From Nannobrachium achirus (Eukaryota > Chordata > Actinopteri > Myctophiformes > Myctophidae), in the NCBI GenBank assembly GCA_963921795.1, contig OY997640.1, positions 12,614,937 through 12,678,936 on the forward strand: 64,000 nt of DNA. Direction: 5' to 3'. This document shows, piece by piece, positions 31,880 through 43,050 of the stretch. Position numbers and translations under genes: made by a program. The first letter of the stretch is position 1; each line of letters starts with the position of its first letter. The notes under the pieces were generated by a model. The model made no database searches and had not been told where the DNA came from. It worked only from the letters and a program-made list of their open reading frames with translations.

Positions 31880-32189
31880 TTGCAATACTAAACAATAGGT
31901 TTTTAATGGTGATGTTAATGTGAAAAAGAACAGGAAAACGAATTATATATATTTTTTTTAAATGATTTAAAACATGTTGCCAAAAAGCAACGCTGGGCCT
32001 TGCAGGGGTATGTAGGCCTACAAGCTCACAAGCTTATAGACATCGGTTATTTTCCAGTTATTCATATCCCAGGCCGCTGATGACAAGCATCAACATTATA
32101 GTCTACACAGCGACATGCATTTTTACCGAATTGAAATGATCAGTAATCCAAAGAAAGTTTAAACGTCCCTTGCAGAATACCGCAAAGTC
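31880..32189. other. No recognisable gene; half palindrome
   Basis: Unique-looking sequence with one half copy of the recurrent palindrome at about 32012-32052. Confidence 0.4.
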
Positions 32190-32623
32190 TTAAAGAGGTG
32201 GTGTCATGATTTCCCCCCCTCTAAAACATGATTATCAGGTATTATGATTATACTAGGAGGAAGGTTTTTTCCAAAAAAGTATACAGAAAGAGTTAGAATT
32301 GGGTTTTTATGTGGACACACCCCCAGTTCATTAAGTATGCACGGATGGCATGGTGGGTGGTGACCCAGCTGATATAGCCACACCCCACAGTGTTGGGTGA
32401 ATGGTAAATAGGGGAGGAGTTGATTGTGTGATGTCATCTTATCTGTGTTTTTTAACTGACACTTTTCACCACAAGGTGGCAGCCTCCAAGAGAAAACAAA
32501 CAAATACTAAGAGAATAATCATTTCTAAAAAAAAAACACATAAGGGGGTCTAATGAAGTACTTTCAACCTCCTAGACACATGAAAAACAGAAAAAGTACA
32601 AAACTATGGCACCACCTCTTTAA
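32190..32623 (-). mobile_element. TTAA-flanked element with AGAGGTGGTG ends
   Basis: A 426-bp element, with inverted ends AGAGGTGGTG, between TTAA at 32190-32193 and 32620-32623. An inverted, nearly identical copy lies at 45808-46250. It is non-coding despite a 99-residue frame. Confidence 0.85.
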
Positions 32624-32829
32624 GCTATGCTCTAAAGGTCAGATAAGCCGTTGAAGTCAAATAGCCTGGAAAATTGTTCAAGATTATTTGCAACCCTTAA
32701 TCCCTCTATAAACACATATAAATTGAAACACAAATAAGCCATAGGAAAAACACATTCTGGGCTGTCACATGAGCATTAGAATAAATGCATACAATAAACC
32801 CTTACACAACCATGAGCATTATATGGGAC

Positions 32830-33145
32830 GCCCAAAATGATATGTATTTGGCCACGGACCCCCATCTAAAAATATTTAGTTCCAGGGACCCCCCAGAAGC
32901 AAAATGTGAGTTACAAATGTTCGCTTAAAAAAAAAACATATATTCAAAGATTTGCACACATTTTGACGACTTTTCAAAAATTGCAGATCTACAAGCTCGC
33001 AGCGCGACACTCGGTGCCGTGCTGTGAGCTTGTATATCTGCTATTTTTTCAATAGCTAAAGTTACTAGGGCCCCTCCACCATGGGCCCTAGTAACTCATT
33101 CCCACCCCCCCCCCCCCCCCCCCTTGTGACTCCCCTGACTATTGG
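32830..33145. repeat. Relic related to the hAT-type element at 12.1 kb
   Basis: Shares GATATGTATTTGG(C/T)CACGG, TTAGTTCCAGGGAC, the palindrome (32975-33050) and the C-run ending TTGTGACTCCCCTG with 12281-12542. The left end is truncated. Confidence 0.6.
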
Positions 33146-33447
33146 AATAATAGAGCTTTAATATTTGGACAACAAACATTTAATTTAAATCAAGTAATCA
33201 CTTGGAGCACTTTTTTTTATGTCAAATCCCTGGTATTATTGAATAAAGGCAGTGAATAGAAGCCTTTTTACGTAAGAACCGGTCTGATGCGTGGAATTCA
33301 GCACAGATAAGCAAGCAGGAAATGTCAAATGTCAGGGCCGTTTGTTTTTTGGTTTAAACACGAGCATAATCCATAATCCTGTTGAGCAAATAACCCTGTC
33401 ACACATTAGATCCTTAGGGGGATACTTTTTATAGTTTTCAGTTTATG

Positions 33448-33606
33448 CCCCATTGTCTCCCAATTTAGTCACTGCCAATTACCCATGCATAGGCTACTGT
33501 TGGTGCTGACCCCACTGTTGGCCAGGGGATGGTCATGAATGATTATGGAGGCCTCAGTGGGAGAACTAATACTATTTATTTTTGTTTGAAGTTAGTCGGG
33601 TGGTCC
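33448..33606. repeat. Relic of the histidine-rich unit's 3' flank (unit 0)
   Basis: Matches the sequence found downstream of the three histidine-rich genes (48816-48990, 57955-58110, partly 40828-40910): TCTCCCAATTTAGTCACTGC, GATTATGGAGGCCTCAGTGG and TAGTCGGGTGGTCC. It lies before copy 1, so an older unit or the array boundary existed here. Confidence 0.7.
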
Positions 33607-33788
33607 AATTCAATCCAAACTCAAGTTGGGTTAGGGTCTGTTTTTTTTTTTGTTTTTTTTGTTTTTTTAATTCTTCCTATTATTTCCCTTGTATTTTCTC
33701 TTTTATATTTTAAGATGTTCGAAATGAATGAATAAAAAATTAAAGAAAAAACATCACTGATATTACTGAATAAAGACGAAGTGAATAG

Positions 33789-34545
33789 CAGTGGTGTAAA
33801 GTAACTAAGTACATTTACAAGTACCGTACTTAAAGCTATACTGTGTAAGTTGCTCAACTGGTGGTCTGTAGCAGTATAGCAAACCGCGGTCGCGTTTGCT
33901 TTTTTCGTCCGTTTTTCGCTCGCGGACCGGGCCGTCAGACCACCGCGTCCGCCTCGCCTCGCCGAGACGCTTTCAATGAGGTCTCCCGTGTCCTTCTACG
34001 AGCAGCGGTTGGGGAGTTACATGCTAGACTCCTCCAGTGTAAACACTGCAGTGTACTTCCTGAAGGCGTGTTTCCTAAACCCACCAGAGAGCCCGGCAGT
34101 GTATGTTCTGCGCTGTGATTGGCCGGCAGTGTATAACCCTCGCTGTGATTGGCCGGTAGTGTGATGACGCAATTTTTCCGCGAAAACCGGTCCCGGCAGG
34201 GATCATAGAAAACATATAAAGAGAAGGCTTTAGAAGCTGAAAATAACGGAGTGGGGGTTCTAAAACTTTAGCGATTTAACAGCTAGGACCATTTTAAGAT
34301 TTGTTTTATAAAAAAAGTTACATGGTATAACTAAGTATAATTTTGAGGTACTTTTACTTTACTGGAGTATTTCTACGAAATATTGTACTTTTAGTCCACC
34401 ACATTATTTGAAAACTTTAGTTACTAGTTACTTTGCAGGTATAAATGATTATATTATGAATAACCACTTCCAAATTATTTTATACATGGGCTGTTAGAAA
34501 ATAGCCGATCTACAAGCTCACACGGGCACTGCACTACCTGCTGTG
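33789..34545. mobile_element. hAT-type MITE left part with nested TIR element and half palindrome
   Basis: Starts CAGTGGTGTAAAGTAACTAA. An element of about 510 bp (33830-34340), with partly inverted ends TTAAAGCTATACTGTGTAAG / CATGGTATAACTAAG and a CpG-rich core, is nested. The MITE stops at a half palindrome (34496-34540). Confidence 0.65.
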
Positions 34546-34599
34546 GTGGGGAACGCGCGTGCCGAATTTGAAGACGGTTCTCGAGATACGCGGATTACA

Positions 34600-35010
34600 T
34601 ACATACATACATACACACTCACAGAGATTTTTTGATGTCAGAATGCCCAATTGCCCATATATGGAGATATCTGTCTATCTGCGTCCATTTTATGCCCATA
34701 TGGAGATATCTGTAGGCCTATCTGTCTGTCTGTGTCCCTTTTATGTTGTAAATGGAGATCTTTGTGATTCTGGGTCCATTTGATTTTATGCCCATATATG
34801 CCATATATACCGTATCTGTGTCCATTTTCTCTATACCCATATATGGAGATATCTGTCTAATGCAAACCCCATTATAACCCCATTATACCTGTTGTCATAG
34901 GACCCATTTTGACCATGTTTGCCTGTGTCCATTTATGCCCATATGGACATATCTGTATCTGTCTGTCTGTGTCCGTTTTATGCCCATATATGGAGATCTC
35001 TGCCGGTTCC
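34600..35010. repeat. Tandem short repeats with CCATATATGG
   Basis: Degenerate repeats of TTTTATGCCCATATATGGAG and ATCTGTCTGTCTGTGTCC. Exact CCATATATGG is at 34655-34664, 34837-34846 and 34984-34993. The sequence fits the CArG consensus CC(A/T)6GG, but it is part of a repeat. Confidence 0.7.
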
Positions 35011-35123
35011 GAAAAACCCTGATGTCAGACATCAGCTCCGCAAACGGAGAATCCGAACCTTTCGCGCCGGTTCCGGAAAATCGTGTATCGGGTCGGGTCG
35101 AGGCCGGGCACTGCACTACCGTG

Positions 35124-35290
35124 CTGAAGACACCCTCCAAGGAGAAATAATTTCCACAAACTAATGAAGGTGAGCTCAATATTGGCTTGCTAGGATGCAA
35201 TGATTGCTTATGAGAATGACATAAATTATGATCCATGTTCTTAATCGTATAATTAACTGGCCATGTAGGCCTACACTATCTGTAACTAGG
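35124..35290 (+). pseudogene. Orphan exon 1 / intron 1 fragment of the histidine-rich gene
   Basis: GAAGACACCCTCCAAGGAG through CACAAACTAATGAAG|GTGAGC matches exon 1, its donor and part of intron 1 of the three genes. There is no matching TATA box upstream and no coding exon follows for 3 kb, so it is a relic. Confidence 0.75.
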
Positions 35291-35577
35291 GTTTCTTTTG
35301 TATTGATAATGAGCACCTTATCGATCCTGCTTATTGAGCCCGGCTTTTATCGAGCCCACTATTGAGCATTTTCTAATATTTCGTGGAGAGACGTGAGACG
35401 ACAAATTCTGAACAGAACTGGTAGCCTATATTTTTCATAGGCCAGTAGTTGTGACTGTGAGTTTGTGGCTTAGCACCATCTATGAAGATGAACAAACACC
35501 CTAACAAAAATAAATTAAAACAACCATGCATGAATGTGCAAAGTGTTAAATGGCTTTACATTAGGAATAGTACTGTA

Positions 35578-35578
<1 letters not shown>

Positions 35579-35638
<60 letters not shown>

Positions 35639-35640
35639 TC
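35579..35640. repeat. CTTT microsatellite of unit 1
   Basis: About 15 TTTC units. Equivalent arrays lie at 44367-44475 and 44877-44923 (unit 2), 52588-52660 (unit 3) and 59357-59388 (unit 4), each just before the phrase CATGGGCAAACATGGACAG. Confidence 0.9.
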
Positions 35641-35689
35641 ACTGTTTGTGCCACACATTTGAGTGTTATAGTATGTTTTTTACATGGGC

Positions 35690-36180
35690 AAACATGGACA
35701 GTAGTATTGCTAGCTTTATGTAATTATTCTAATGGCCATGTGACAGGCGGAAGTGGGGCTCATGTTTTTGCATACTTCCGTTTGCACAAAGAATGTTTAG
35801 TGAGGAAAAGGTTGCAAACAGCCCTGAGCAGTGGCCCGTTTGACACTACTGTAGCTGCTTATCCATGTATCAGACATGGTTCTCACTTAAAGGCTTATAT
35901 TCATCACGTTTAGGCTTTTAGGCTTTTTGCATACTTGCATACTTGCATTTAAACAAATAATGTTTAGCGAGGAAAAGGTTGCGAACAGCCCTGGGCAGTG
36001 AAAGTTTGACACTAGCTGCTTATGCATGTATCAAACATGGTTCTCACGTAAATTGCTTTTAGGCTGTTCAGTAATATCAATGATTTGACTTAAAGAGATA
36101 TTTCACTTTCAAAAAATGTTAAGATCCCCCAGTTTGTAAGTTGCTCGAATCAGTATTTATATAATTCTATATTTGATGTC
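35690..36180. repeat. Unit-1 upstream sub-repeats
   Basis: The phrase GAGGAAAAGGTTGC(A/G)AACAG followed by GTTTGACAC and TCAAACATGGTTCTCAC occurs twice here (about 35797 and 35967), twice in unit 2 (44645, 45097), twice in unit 3 (52823, 52985) and once in unit 4 (59558). No coding content. Confidence 0.7.
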
Positions 36181-36604
36181 TTATGACTATAATCCGAGAG
36201 GGGTCCCCCAATTTGTTGTGCCGGGATGGCAAGCACAGGAACACTCAAATAACACTAATAACAAGACGCAAGTTGGCACCTCGACAGAGGACATACGTGA
36301 ACTAAAATCAACAGGGTTTTCGCCCACAATATTCTCCACAGGCATGGTCACGTTATAGGCTATCTTTCCTACCGACTTACATGATGAGTAATTTAACTTT
36401 TTTCCAAAAGAGTTTGATGTCATGCTTCACGTGACATCACATTATACCTACCCTAACTCATCTTACTACTATATTCCGAGAGGGGTCCCCCAATTCGTTT
36501 TTTCCGGGATGGCAGGCGCAGGAACACTCCAAATCAACTGGGTTTTCGTCCACAATATTCTCCAGAGGCATGGCGACGTCATAGGCTATCTTTCCAGCAT
36601 TTAC

Positions 36605-36859
36605 TTAAAGGAGCTATAGTCAACTTTTTCATTGTAGGGCCGACACTTTGTTTACATCCTAGTCTATAGACTGGAATGTAAACAAAGTGTCGGTCTGACA
36701 ATGGCAAAATGATTATTTTATCATTATTTTACACTTTTTGTGGTCATTTTTGAATAGAAACACAAATATGAAGCTTATTTTTTTATAAAATATTTTCGAA
36801 ACATTATTTTTATTTTAGCATCCGTTTTTCAAAAAAAAAGTTGACTATAGCTCCTTTAA
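36605..36859. mobile_element. TTAA-flanked fold-back MITE, short form
   Basis: A 247-bp relative of 20759-21115 with outer arms AGGAGCTATAGTCAACTTTT, between TTAA at 36605-36608 and 36856-36859. The inner part is rearranged. Confidence 0.8.
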
Positions 36860-37204
36860 GTACTGTACTCCACTACAATTATGTGAAAACCGTAGTTACT
36901 TTGCAGATATAAATTATAAGATTTTAAAACATACATAAACCACATTAGCCCAATTTTATAATGTGGAAAATAGCCGTTCTACAAGCTCACTACAAGCTCA
37001 CAACATGTGAGCTTGTAGATCTGCTATTTTCAAACATGTTGCACTTTTACTTTTGGTACTTTAAGTATGTATCAATGCTGATACTTTTATACTTTTACAC
37101 TAGTAAATTTTTAATTCCATACTTTTATTTGTAACAGAGAATTTCTATTTCTGCAGTATTGCTTTTTACTTAAACAAAACATTTGAGTACTTTTTCCCAC
37201 CACT
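36860..37204. mobile_element. hAT-type MITE right part with palindrome (unit 1)
   Basis: Ends ACTTTTTCCCACCACTG. The palindrome is at 36966-37033. The matching MITE in unit 3 (about 53510-53874) lacks the palindrome, and the one in unit 2 (about 45700-45803) is cut by another insertion. Confidence 0.75.
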
Positions 37205-37639
37205 GATTGTGAGTAGTTGTAGAATAGTTTGGGTTTGGGTTCCGTGCAGGATCATCGCCATGTTGGCTTGTGGAGGACATTTTGATAAAATTGACCACAC
37301 CAATGACCATAACAAGTCTGCAACACTGAGATCAGACCTGTGGGGTCCATTTGGTACGTAATCATATTCAATTCAAAGAACTTTATTTTCCTTTCGTAAC
37401 TTTGTTTGTGCAGTGGTTAAAAACATACATTCACAAAACATAAAAACATAAATGTCACTATGATGAAAAGCACTACTACATTTCAAAACTAGTTAGACCT
37501 AACATGCTCCACCAGACCTAGGTGTTCAGCAGTCTGATGGAGGTGGGCACAAAGTTGTTTAAGCCCCTTTTTTTAAAGGTCGAGGCTCTGTATCGACGGC
37601 CTGAGGGCATTAAATTAAAATAGTTGTGGAGGGTGTGTG

Positions 37640-38090
37640 TATTATCCTCAACTATTCATCATACCCTGAAGTTACGCGGGAACGCCTAGCGAGTGGCAAT
37701 AAACGACTTTCTGGCCTTGACAGCCCATACATCCAAACAGAAATGTCCTGTCTGATTGCATTAAACAACGTTGAAAACATGTTGCCACTCACTTTGCCAC
37801 CCGACTTGCCTGGCTCTGTGTTCATTGGAGGCCCCATGCAGCCAAGGCAGCTGGCCGTTGGAAACTAAACTGGGTTTCTGTGGTGGTACCTCTATGACAC
37901 CCAGACATGCTCTGCAGAGCACTTTTCTTCATGTATTTCTTATTTAAGTCATTCTCTTCAAGGCATTACAAAAAGGTAATGTACACTAAGCATGGAATGG
38001 CAGTTGGCCATTGCTCTGGGCTATTTGCAAATAATTCCTCAACAAACACATTGTGTTATGCAATGGAGTCCTCCTACAGTATATATTCCA
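37640..38090 (+). promoter_or_regulatory. Conserved upstream region and TATA box, histidine-rich gene copy 1
   Basis: About 400 bp conserved in all units. TATATATT at 38080-38087 lies about 25-30 bp before the expected start of exon 1 (near 38110). The same TATA and flanks are at 46743-46750 and 54472-54479. Frames through this block (SGLDSPYIQTEMSC...) are broken by indels in unit 2, so it is regulatory or passive, not coding. Confidence 0.6.
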
Positions 38091-38109
38091 GTAGCTACAG
38101 TAGGTCAGG

Positions 38110-38175
38110 TAGTCAGAACCTCAGAATAGGTGAAGACACCCTCCAAGGAGAAAGAACGTCCACAAACTACCGGAG
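38110..38175 (+). other. Exon 1 (non-coding) of histidine-rich gene copy 1
   Basis: Inferred start from the TATA distance. It ends at CCGGAG followed by donor GTGAGC at 38176. Intron 1 is 162 bp and ends in TTTTTGCTTACAG at 38337. Confidence 0.55.
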
Positions 38176-38340
38176 GTGAGCTCAATATTGGCTTGTTAGT
38201 ATGCTTATTAAAATTACATTAATTATGCTCAATGTTCCTATAATTAATTGGCCATGTACACGGTCTGTAACAGACCCAATAGCAGCCACAGTCATATACA
38301 TTACTGACATCTTTTTTTAAATTGTTTTTGCTTACAGAAA

Positions 38341-39453
38341 ATGAAGACCCAAATTGGGTTCCTGCTCTTTGCTCTGTTGGTCATTGTCAGTGGCGCAGCA
38401 GGGCAAAATGTGAACGCTGCGGATCCACTGCCCCATCTTCATCACCACGGTGGAGAGCCCCATCTTCATCACCATGGTGATCCACTGCCCCATCTTCACC
38501 AGCCCCATCTTCACCACCATGGTGGAGAGGATGAGATGGCTGATCCACTGCTCCATCATCACCGCCACGGTGGAGAGGACCAGATGGCTGATCCACAGTC
38601 CCATCATCACCGCCAGAATGAGATGGCTGATCCAGAGGCCCGTCATGGTGGCCATCATGGTGGCCACCATGGTGGCCACCGCGAGCACCATCAGTTCCAC
38701 CGTTACCAGGACGAGATGGCTGATCCTCAGCCCCATCATCACCGCCACGGTGGAAAGGATGAGATGGCTGATACGGAGCATCGTCACGGTGGCCATCGTG
38801 GTGGCCACCGCGGGGACCATCAGTTCCACCGTTACCAGCGTTACTGGGACGAGATGGCTCATCCACAGCCCCATCATCACCGCCAGAATGGGATGGCTGA
38901 TCCAGAGCATCGTCATGGTGTCCATCATGGTGGCCACCGCGGGTACCAACGGTTCCACCGTTACCACCGTCACTGGGACGAGATGGCTGATCGACAGGGG
39001 TCCATGGCATTGGGCCTACAGCACATTAGTCCGAAACTGTTGAATGCTAACCTGATGAATTGTAACACTAACCCTAACCCTAACCAATGTACGACCAATG
39101 GGCATCATCACCGCCACGGTGGAGAGGATCAGATGGCTGGCCATGGTGGCCATCATGGGTTCCACCGTGACCACCGTTACTGGGACGAGATGGCTGATCC
39201 ACAGCCCCGTCATCACCGCCACGGTGGAGAGGATGAGATGGCTGATCCACAGCCCCGTCATCACCGCCACGGTGGAGAGGATGAGATGGCTGATCCACAG
39301 TCCCGTCATCACCGCCACAGTGGAGAGGACGAGATGACTGATCCACAGTCCCGTCATCACCGCCACGGTGGAGAGGATCAGATGGCTGATCCAGAGCCCT
39401 GGGGACATAATGGTGGCCATAATGGTGGCCATCACGGGAACCACCATTACTGA
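38341..39453 (+). CDS. Histidine-rich secreted repeat protein, copy 1 (370 aa)
   Basis: I do not recognise this family. The ATG lies 3 bases after a splice acceptor (CTTACAG|AAAATG), and the whole protein sits in one exon (38338-39472) that ends at GAAG|GTGAGG. Residues 1-21 form a clear signal peptide (MKTQIGFLLFALLVIVSGAA). The rest is histidine-rich, built from two alternating degenerate modules: HHHRHGGEDEMADPQ (about 14 DEMADP-like cores between residues 63 and 350) and a Gly/His/aromatic module such as RFHRYHRYWDE. Residues about 219-254 are a non-repeat insert (SMALGLQHISPKLLNANLMN and onward) that includes translated telomere-like DNA. The C-terminus ends GHHGNHHY and lacks the YGWNPHGH...RYW tail of the other copies. 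Such proteins commonly bind Zn, Cu or Ni, but no function is shown here. Frame-preserving length differences between copies support coding. Confidence 0.75.
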   Translation: MKTQIGFLLFALLVIVSGAAGQNVNAADPLPHLHHHGGEPHLHHHGDPLPHLHQPHLHHHGGEDEMADPLLHHHRHGGEDQMADPQSHHHRQNEMADPEARHGGHHGGHHGGHREHHQFHRYQDEMADPQPHHHRHGGKDEMADTEHRHGGHRGGHRGDHQFHRYQRYWDEMAHPQPHHHRQNGMADPEHRHGVHHGGHRGYQRFHRYHRHWDEMADRQGSMALGLQHISPKLLNANLMNCNTNPNPNQCTTNGHHHRHGGEDQMAGHGGHHGFHRDHRYWDEMADPQPRHHRHGGEDEMADPQPRHHRHGGEDEMADPQSRHHRHSGEDEMTDPQSRHHRHGGEDQMADPEPWGHNGGHNGGHHGNHHY

Positions 39454-40553
39454 TAATCTTTTACAGGTGAAGGTGAGGACAGAAACACAACTTAAATGTA
39501 TTATAGTCGACAGCGCCTACATTTAGACTGAAACAGTTCATACAGCAGTTGTGGTAGATGGAAATATAAACCCAGCAGTCCAGAAGTCTTTGTAATAGCA
39601 TTGATTCATCAGTTGAGTGAATTTGTACAGCCTTTACTTTATTATAGGCTGTTAAATAATCATTTCTAATGCTATGTGTGATTAATGGCAACAAATACTG
39701 GATCAGCATGCTCTCTTGATTAATAGCTATAGAGTAACGAAGTCATGATGTCACTCGCTCATCCACCGGTTCACTGAAGTAATTTCTCTATGGAGAATAA
39801 TATTGAGTCATCTTAAAATCGTCTCATATAAGCGTTTTTGTCCAAAAAAAAAATCTTGTAAATCCACAGGGTTTTTTCCCTGTTTTGCCTTTCTAAGTTA
39901 TGGAGAATGGAGCGCATTTTTTGCTGAAACTCACAAATGGCATGAAATCATTCCATTTTTATTGAAAAGCAGAATCCACCTTCAAAGGTAGATTCAAAGT
40001 CAGAGAAGGTCATAAAAATAGCAAATGTTTTCCCTTATCCTCTTTTCATTACAGAAGCAAATGACTGAAAACTTTTTTTTTTTTTTTTATTTCTCTTACA
40101 AAGATTTTCTTCTCTCTTTTTTGTCTCTCGATATACAGTATATATTTAATACATCGATTTAAATTCACCAGCTTGAATCAATTTTGATTGGGTTACTATA
40201 AATCGTTACATGCCCTATGTGAGTCAGTTTACACAGCCATCTAAAAATGTATATTAATATTATTGTGTAACTTAAAAAAATAACTTTCATATTCTAGATA
40301 CATTGTGAATGCAATGAAATGTTCAAAATGGCAATGTCTTATGGCATACAGCTCATGAATATCAAAAATCCATATCTCAAAAGATTACAATATTACACAA
40401 GACGACTCAAAACATGCAGAAATGTCATCCTTCTGAAATCAAGCTGAAGTCCAGTGTGGAGTTTCTGCAGTCGGTGACGATTTGGAGTGCTATAGCATCG
40501 ACCCCTTTGTTTTTTTTTACACAATATTCTAATTGTTTTGGCTTCTCCCACAG

Positions 40554-40712
40554 CTCCACGAGGAAGACACCCAGAGGAACACCTAGACTGCAGTACCATC
40601 ACCGTCTTCAATAACATGAACCAACCACCATGTTTATTCATTGTTTGGTTGTGTGAGGTCACTGTTTCTCTGTTTGTCACGCTCCAATAAAAGCCATTTC
40701 ACTCAACTTGTA
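40554..40712 (+). other. Exon 3 (3' UTR) with AATAAA, copy 1
   Basis: The acceptor CTTCTCCCACAG ends at 40553. The exon begins CTCCACGAGGAAGACACCC, and a poly(A) signal AATAAA is at 40686-40691. The same exon exists in copies 2 and 3. It would be untranslated because the stop is in exon 2. Confidence 0.55.
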
Positions 40713-40784
40713 GGTGGTCTTGTTAATCCTGGTGGACATGCCAGTAAAACAAAGTGATATCAAAAGAGCTCATGCCTCGAGAAT

Positions 40785-40827
40785 AGAATAGAATAGAATA
40801 GAATAGAATAGAATAGAATAGAATACT
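40785..40827. repeat. GAATA pentamer array, unit 1
   Basis: About 8 units of AATAG. Equivalents are at 48768-48816 and, as a mosaic of GAATA, GAGCA and GAACA, at 57858-57956. Confidence 0.9.
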
Positions 40828-41417
40828 GTTGGCCAGTGGATGGTCATGATTATGGAGGCCTCAGTGGGAGAACTATTTATATTTGAAGTATAGTCGGGTG
40901 GTCCTTTGGGTCAAACACTATAGCCTTGAGATACAAATAAGATCTTGATTAACACACAGGTGACTAACAGGTCATTTTGACCGATTTTGAGATCACAAAG
41001 TGCATTAACTCTCCCCGTGAAGGTATCAGAAATGTCCCCTTTCAAGACTTTTCCTAAATACTCAAGACATAATTATGTTCTCGTTTTTCCCCTTCTGAAA
41101 TGTTTCCTAAATATGACATAATATACCATTATACCACTCTGACTGTTAGTTATCGGTCTTTCGATCATAATGACAAGTCTCACCCATTCCTCCCCCTCCC
41201 AGAAGCAAGGAGAGAATTTCACACCTTTTGCGCTCCCCATTTGAGAGGTCAATTGAAATGCTAATTCACATTGGAAGACAACAGGACCCCCGCTGACAGC
41301 AGGGGAGGAGGTGTTGCTCTTCTGGGCCAAAAGGGAGAGAATTTACCTGTCAATTTGACTGATTCATGCAGTCAGAGTGGAAGTGATATTTTTTTCAGTC
41401 TCCAGAGTGTTAAAAGC

Positions 41418-41421
<4 letters not shown>

Positions 41422-41514
<93 letters not shown>
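41422..41514. repeat. TA and GA microsatellite
   Basis: An AT array of about 50 bp followed directly by an AG array of about 40 bp. Confidence 0.95.
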
Positions 41515-41515
<1 letters not shown>

Positions 41516-41544
41516 ATGCTGGCAAGGGTGTCAATAGTACCCGA

Positions 41545-41690
41545 ATCAGCAGAAGGGGGTCTATAGATACGCACAATAATTAAAGATGATGATCCAAACT
41601 GAACTCTCAGGGACAGCCATTCAAAGGTTTTGAGACAGCATTTAAAAGGGTATTGAAATAAAGATTAGGTATCCGGGCTGGTTTAAAGGA
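41545..41690 (-). pseudogene. LINE endonuclease fragment, unit 1
   Basis: Matches 58180-58330 (see there): AATTAAAGATGATGATCCAA and CTCAGGGACAGCCATTCAAA. Too short to carry a full domain. Confidence 0.55.
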
Positions 41691-42039
41691 GGAGTAGTAT
41701 CGGCCAGAATGCACGAAGAGAGGAAGAGATCCAGGTTTCTGATTTTATACCATGTTGTGGTTTTATTCTACAAACAAATACATAGAAATACATAATACAA
41801 TTAAACAATTAATACCATAATACACCAATTGACAACATCTAATACGATACTCCAGCAATCAAACTATCTAAAGGTCAGTTATTACAACATTTCCTTGACT
41901 ACATAACGGTGTTGCCTCCATTGCTGCTGCCAAACATGACTGAACACTCAGGCAGGTTATATAGTCTGTCAATAATTGGTTTGTTTGTTGTTTTGTTTGA
42001 TTGTTTTTTAATAGTATGCTGATTACTGTGAATAAATGG

Positions 42040-42330
42040 TTGTCTAGCAGAAATATGGAGAATGTAATAGGCCGGGGGGGTTCGGGGAAGCAGAGATATG
42101 ACACAAAGCGGCAGGATCCATAAGATTAAGGCTAGATTAAGGCTAGCTGAGGTAGATATCGATTTGGAATGATATCATGGTACCTCTGGTCCATAGCGTT
42201 AGTGGAGTTCTCCCTAACACTATGTTCTTCTACCTCCGCTCCAGCTTGGCAAAACCGGAAAACCATTTGGTCTGGTCCGAAAATAACAAAAACTGTTTCG
42301 CTACACACCAAACCAAAGGTATCAGTGTGG
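42040..42330. repeat. Repeat shared with unit 3 3' flank
   Basis: GAATGTAATAGGCCGGGGGG and GGTCCGAAAATAACAAAAAC recur at 58730-58960. Part of the duplicated unit, not identified further. Confidence 0.6.
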
Positions 42331-43050
42331 AGTTGAAAGCTTACTCTACTTAGTGGACCCAGTCTGGGCCCCCCACCACACGCTTAAAATACATTTCTAG
42401 GGTGAAATAAAAAATATTCCACCGGATGGAGACTCCATTTCTTCTAGTTTTTCACTATTTGTCGTCGCCATCACAGCGCCAACTCATTATACTGCCGCGC
42501 AGGTCAGAGGACAGCATTAACAGACCATTAGTCTTGTTGGGTGTTAATTCAGCTCTGCAACATTGGAAGCACTGTTTGTATTTTTCATTTCGCCCTAGAA
42601 ATGTATTTCAAGTGTAAAAATGTTTTGTGAGGAAAAGGTTGCAATCAGCCCTGAACAATGTCCTGTTTGACACTATAGCTGCTCATCCACGTATCAAAGT
42701 TCTATTCAGTAATATCAATGATTTACTTGATATAAAATGTTTGGATCATTTTATCATCTACGCAGGCTTTTGTGAGCCCCTCAGTTTTTAAGTTGCTCGA
42801 TTCAGTATTTATATATTTGATAATAATTTGATCAAACCCGACCCCTCCCTATACTGTACAAACCCCTTTGTATCTTCAAACACATTTTTAACCATGTTAG
42901 ATCACTGATATTGTCCTTCTAATGTGTGAGGGGGCCGTGTTTTTCCAATTACTTTTTTTTCATCACCCCAAAGAGAGTGTTTTTTTTTTTTTACCTTTGC
43001 TCCCCTAGGCGAGCTAAAAGATATATCAGTAAATATTTACACATTTCCCA

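Noticed and set aside
37740-37867. Coding exon upstream of the TATA box (SGLDSPYIQTEMSC...)
   Set aside because: It looks protein-like and is conserved between units 1 and 3, but unit 2 has frame-breaking indels and it lies upstream of the inferred transcription start.
38332-39447. Long minus-strand open frames (up to 213 aa) opposite histidine-rich copy 1, and similar ones opposite copies 2 and 3
   Set aside because: They are mirror frames of the His/Gly/Asp repeat and give Met/Val/Thr/Leu or Gly/Asp/Pro repeats. No splice or promoter signals fit them, and the plus frame has a signal peptide and matching splice sites.
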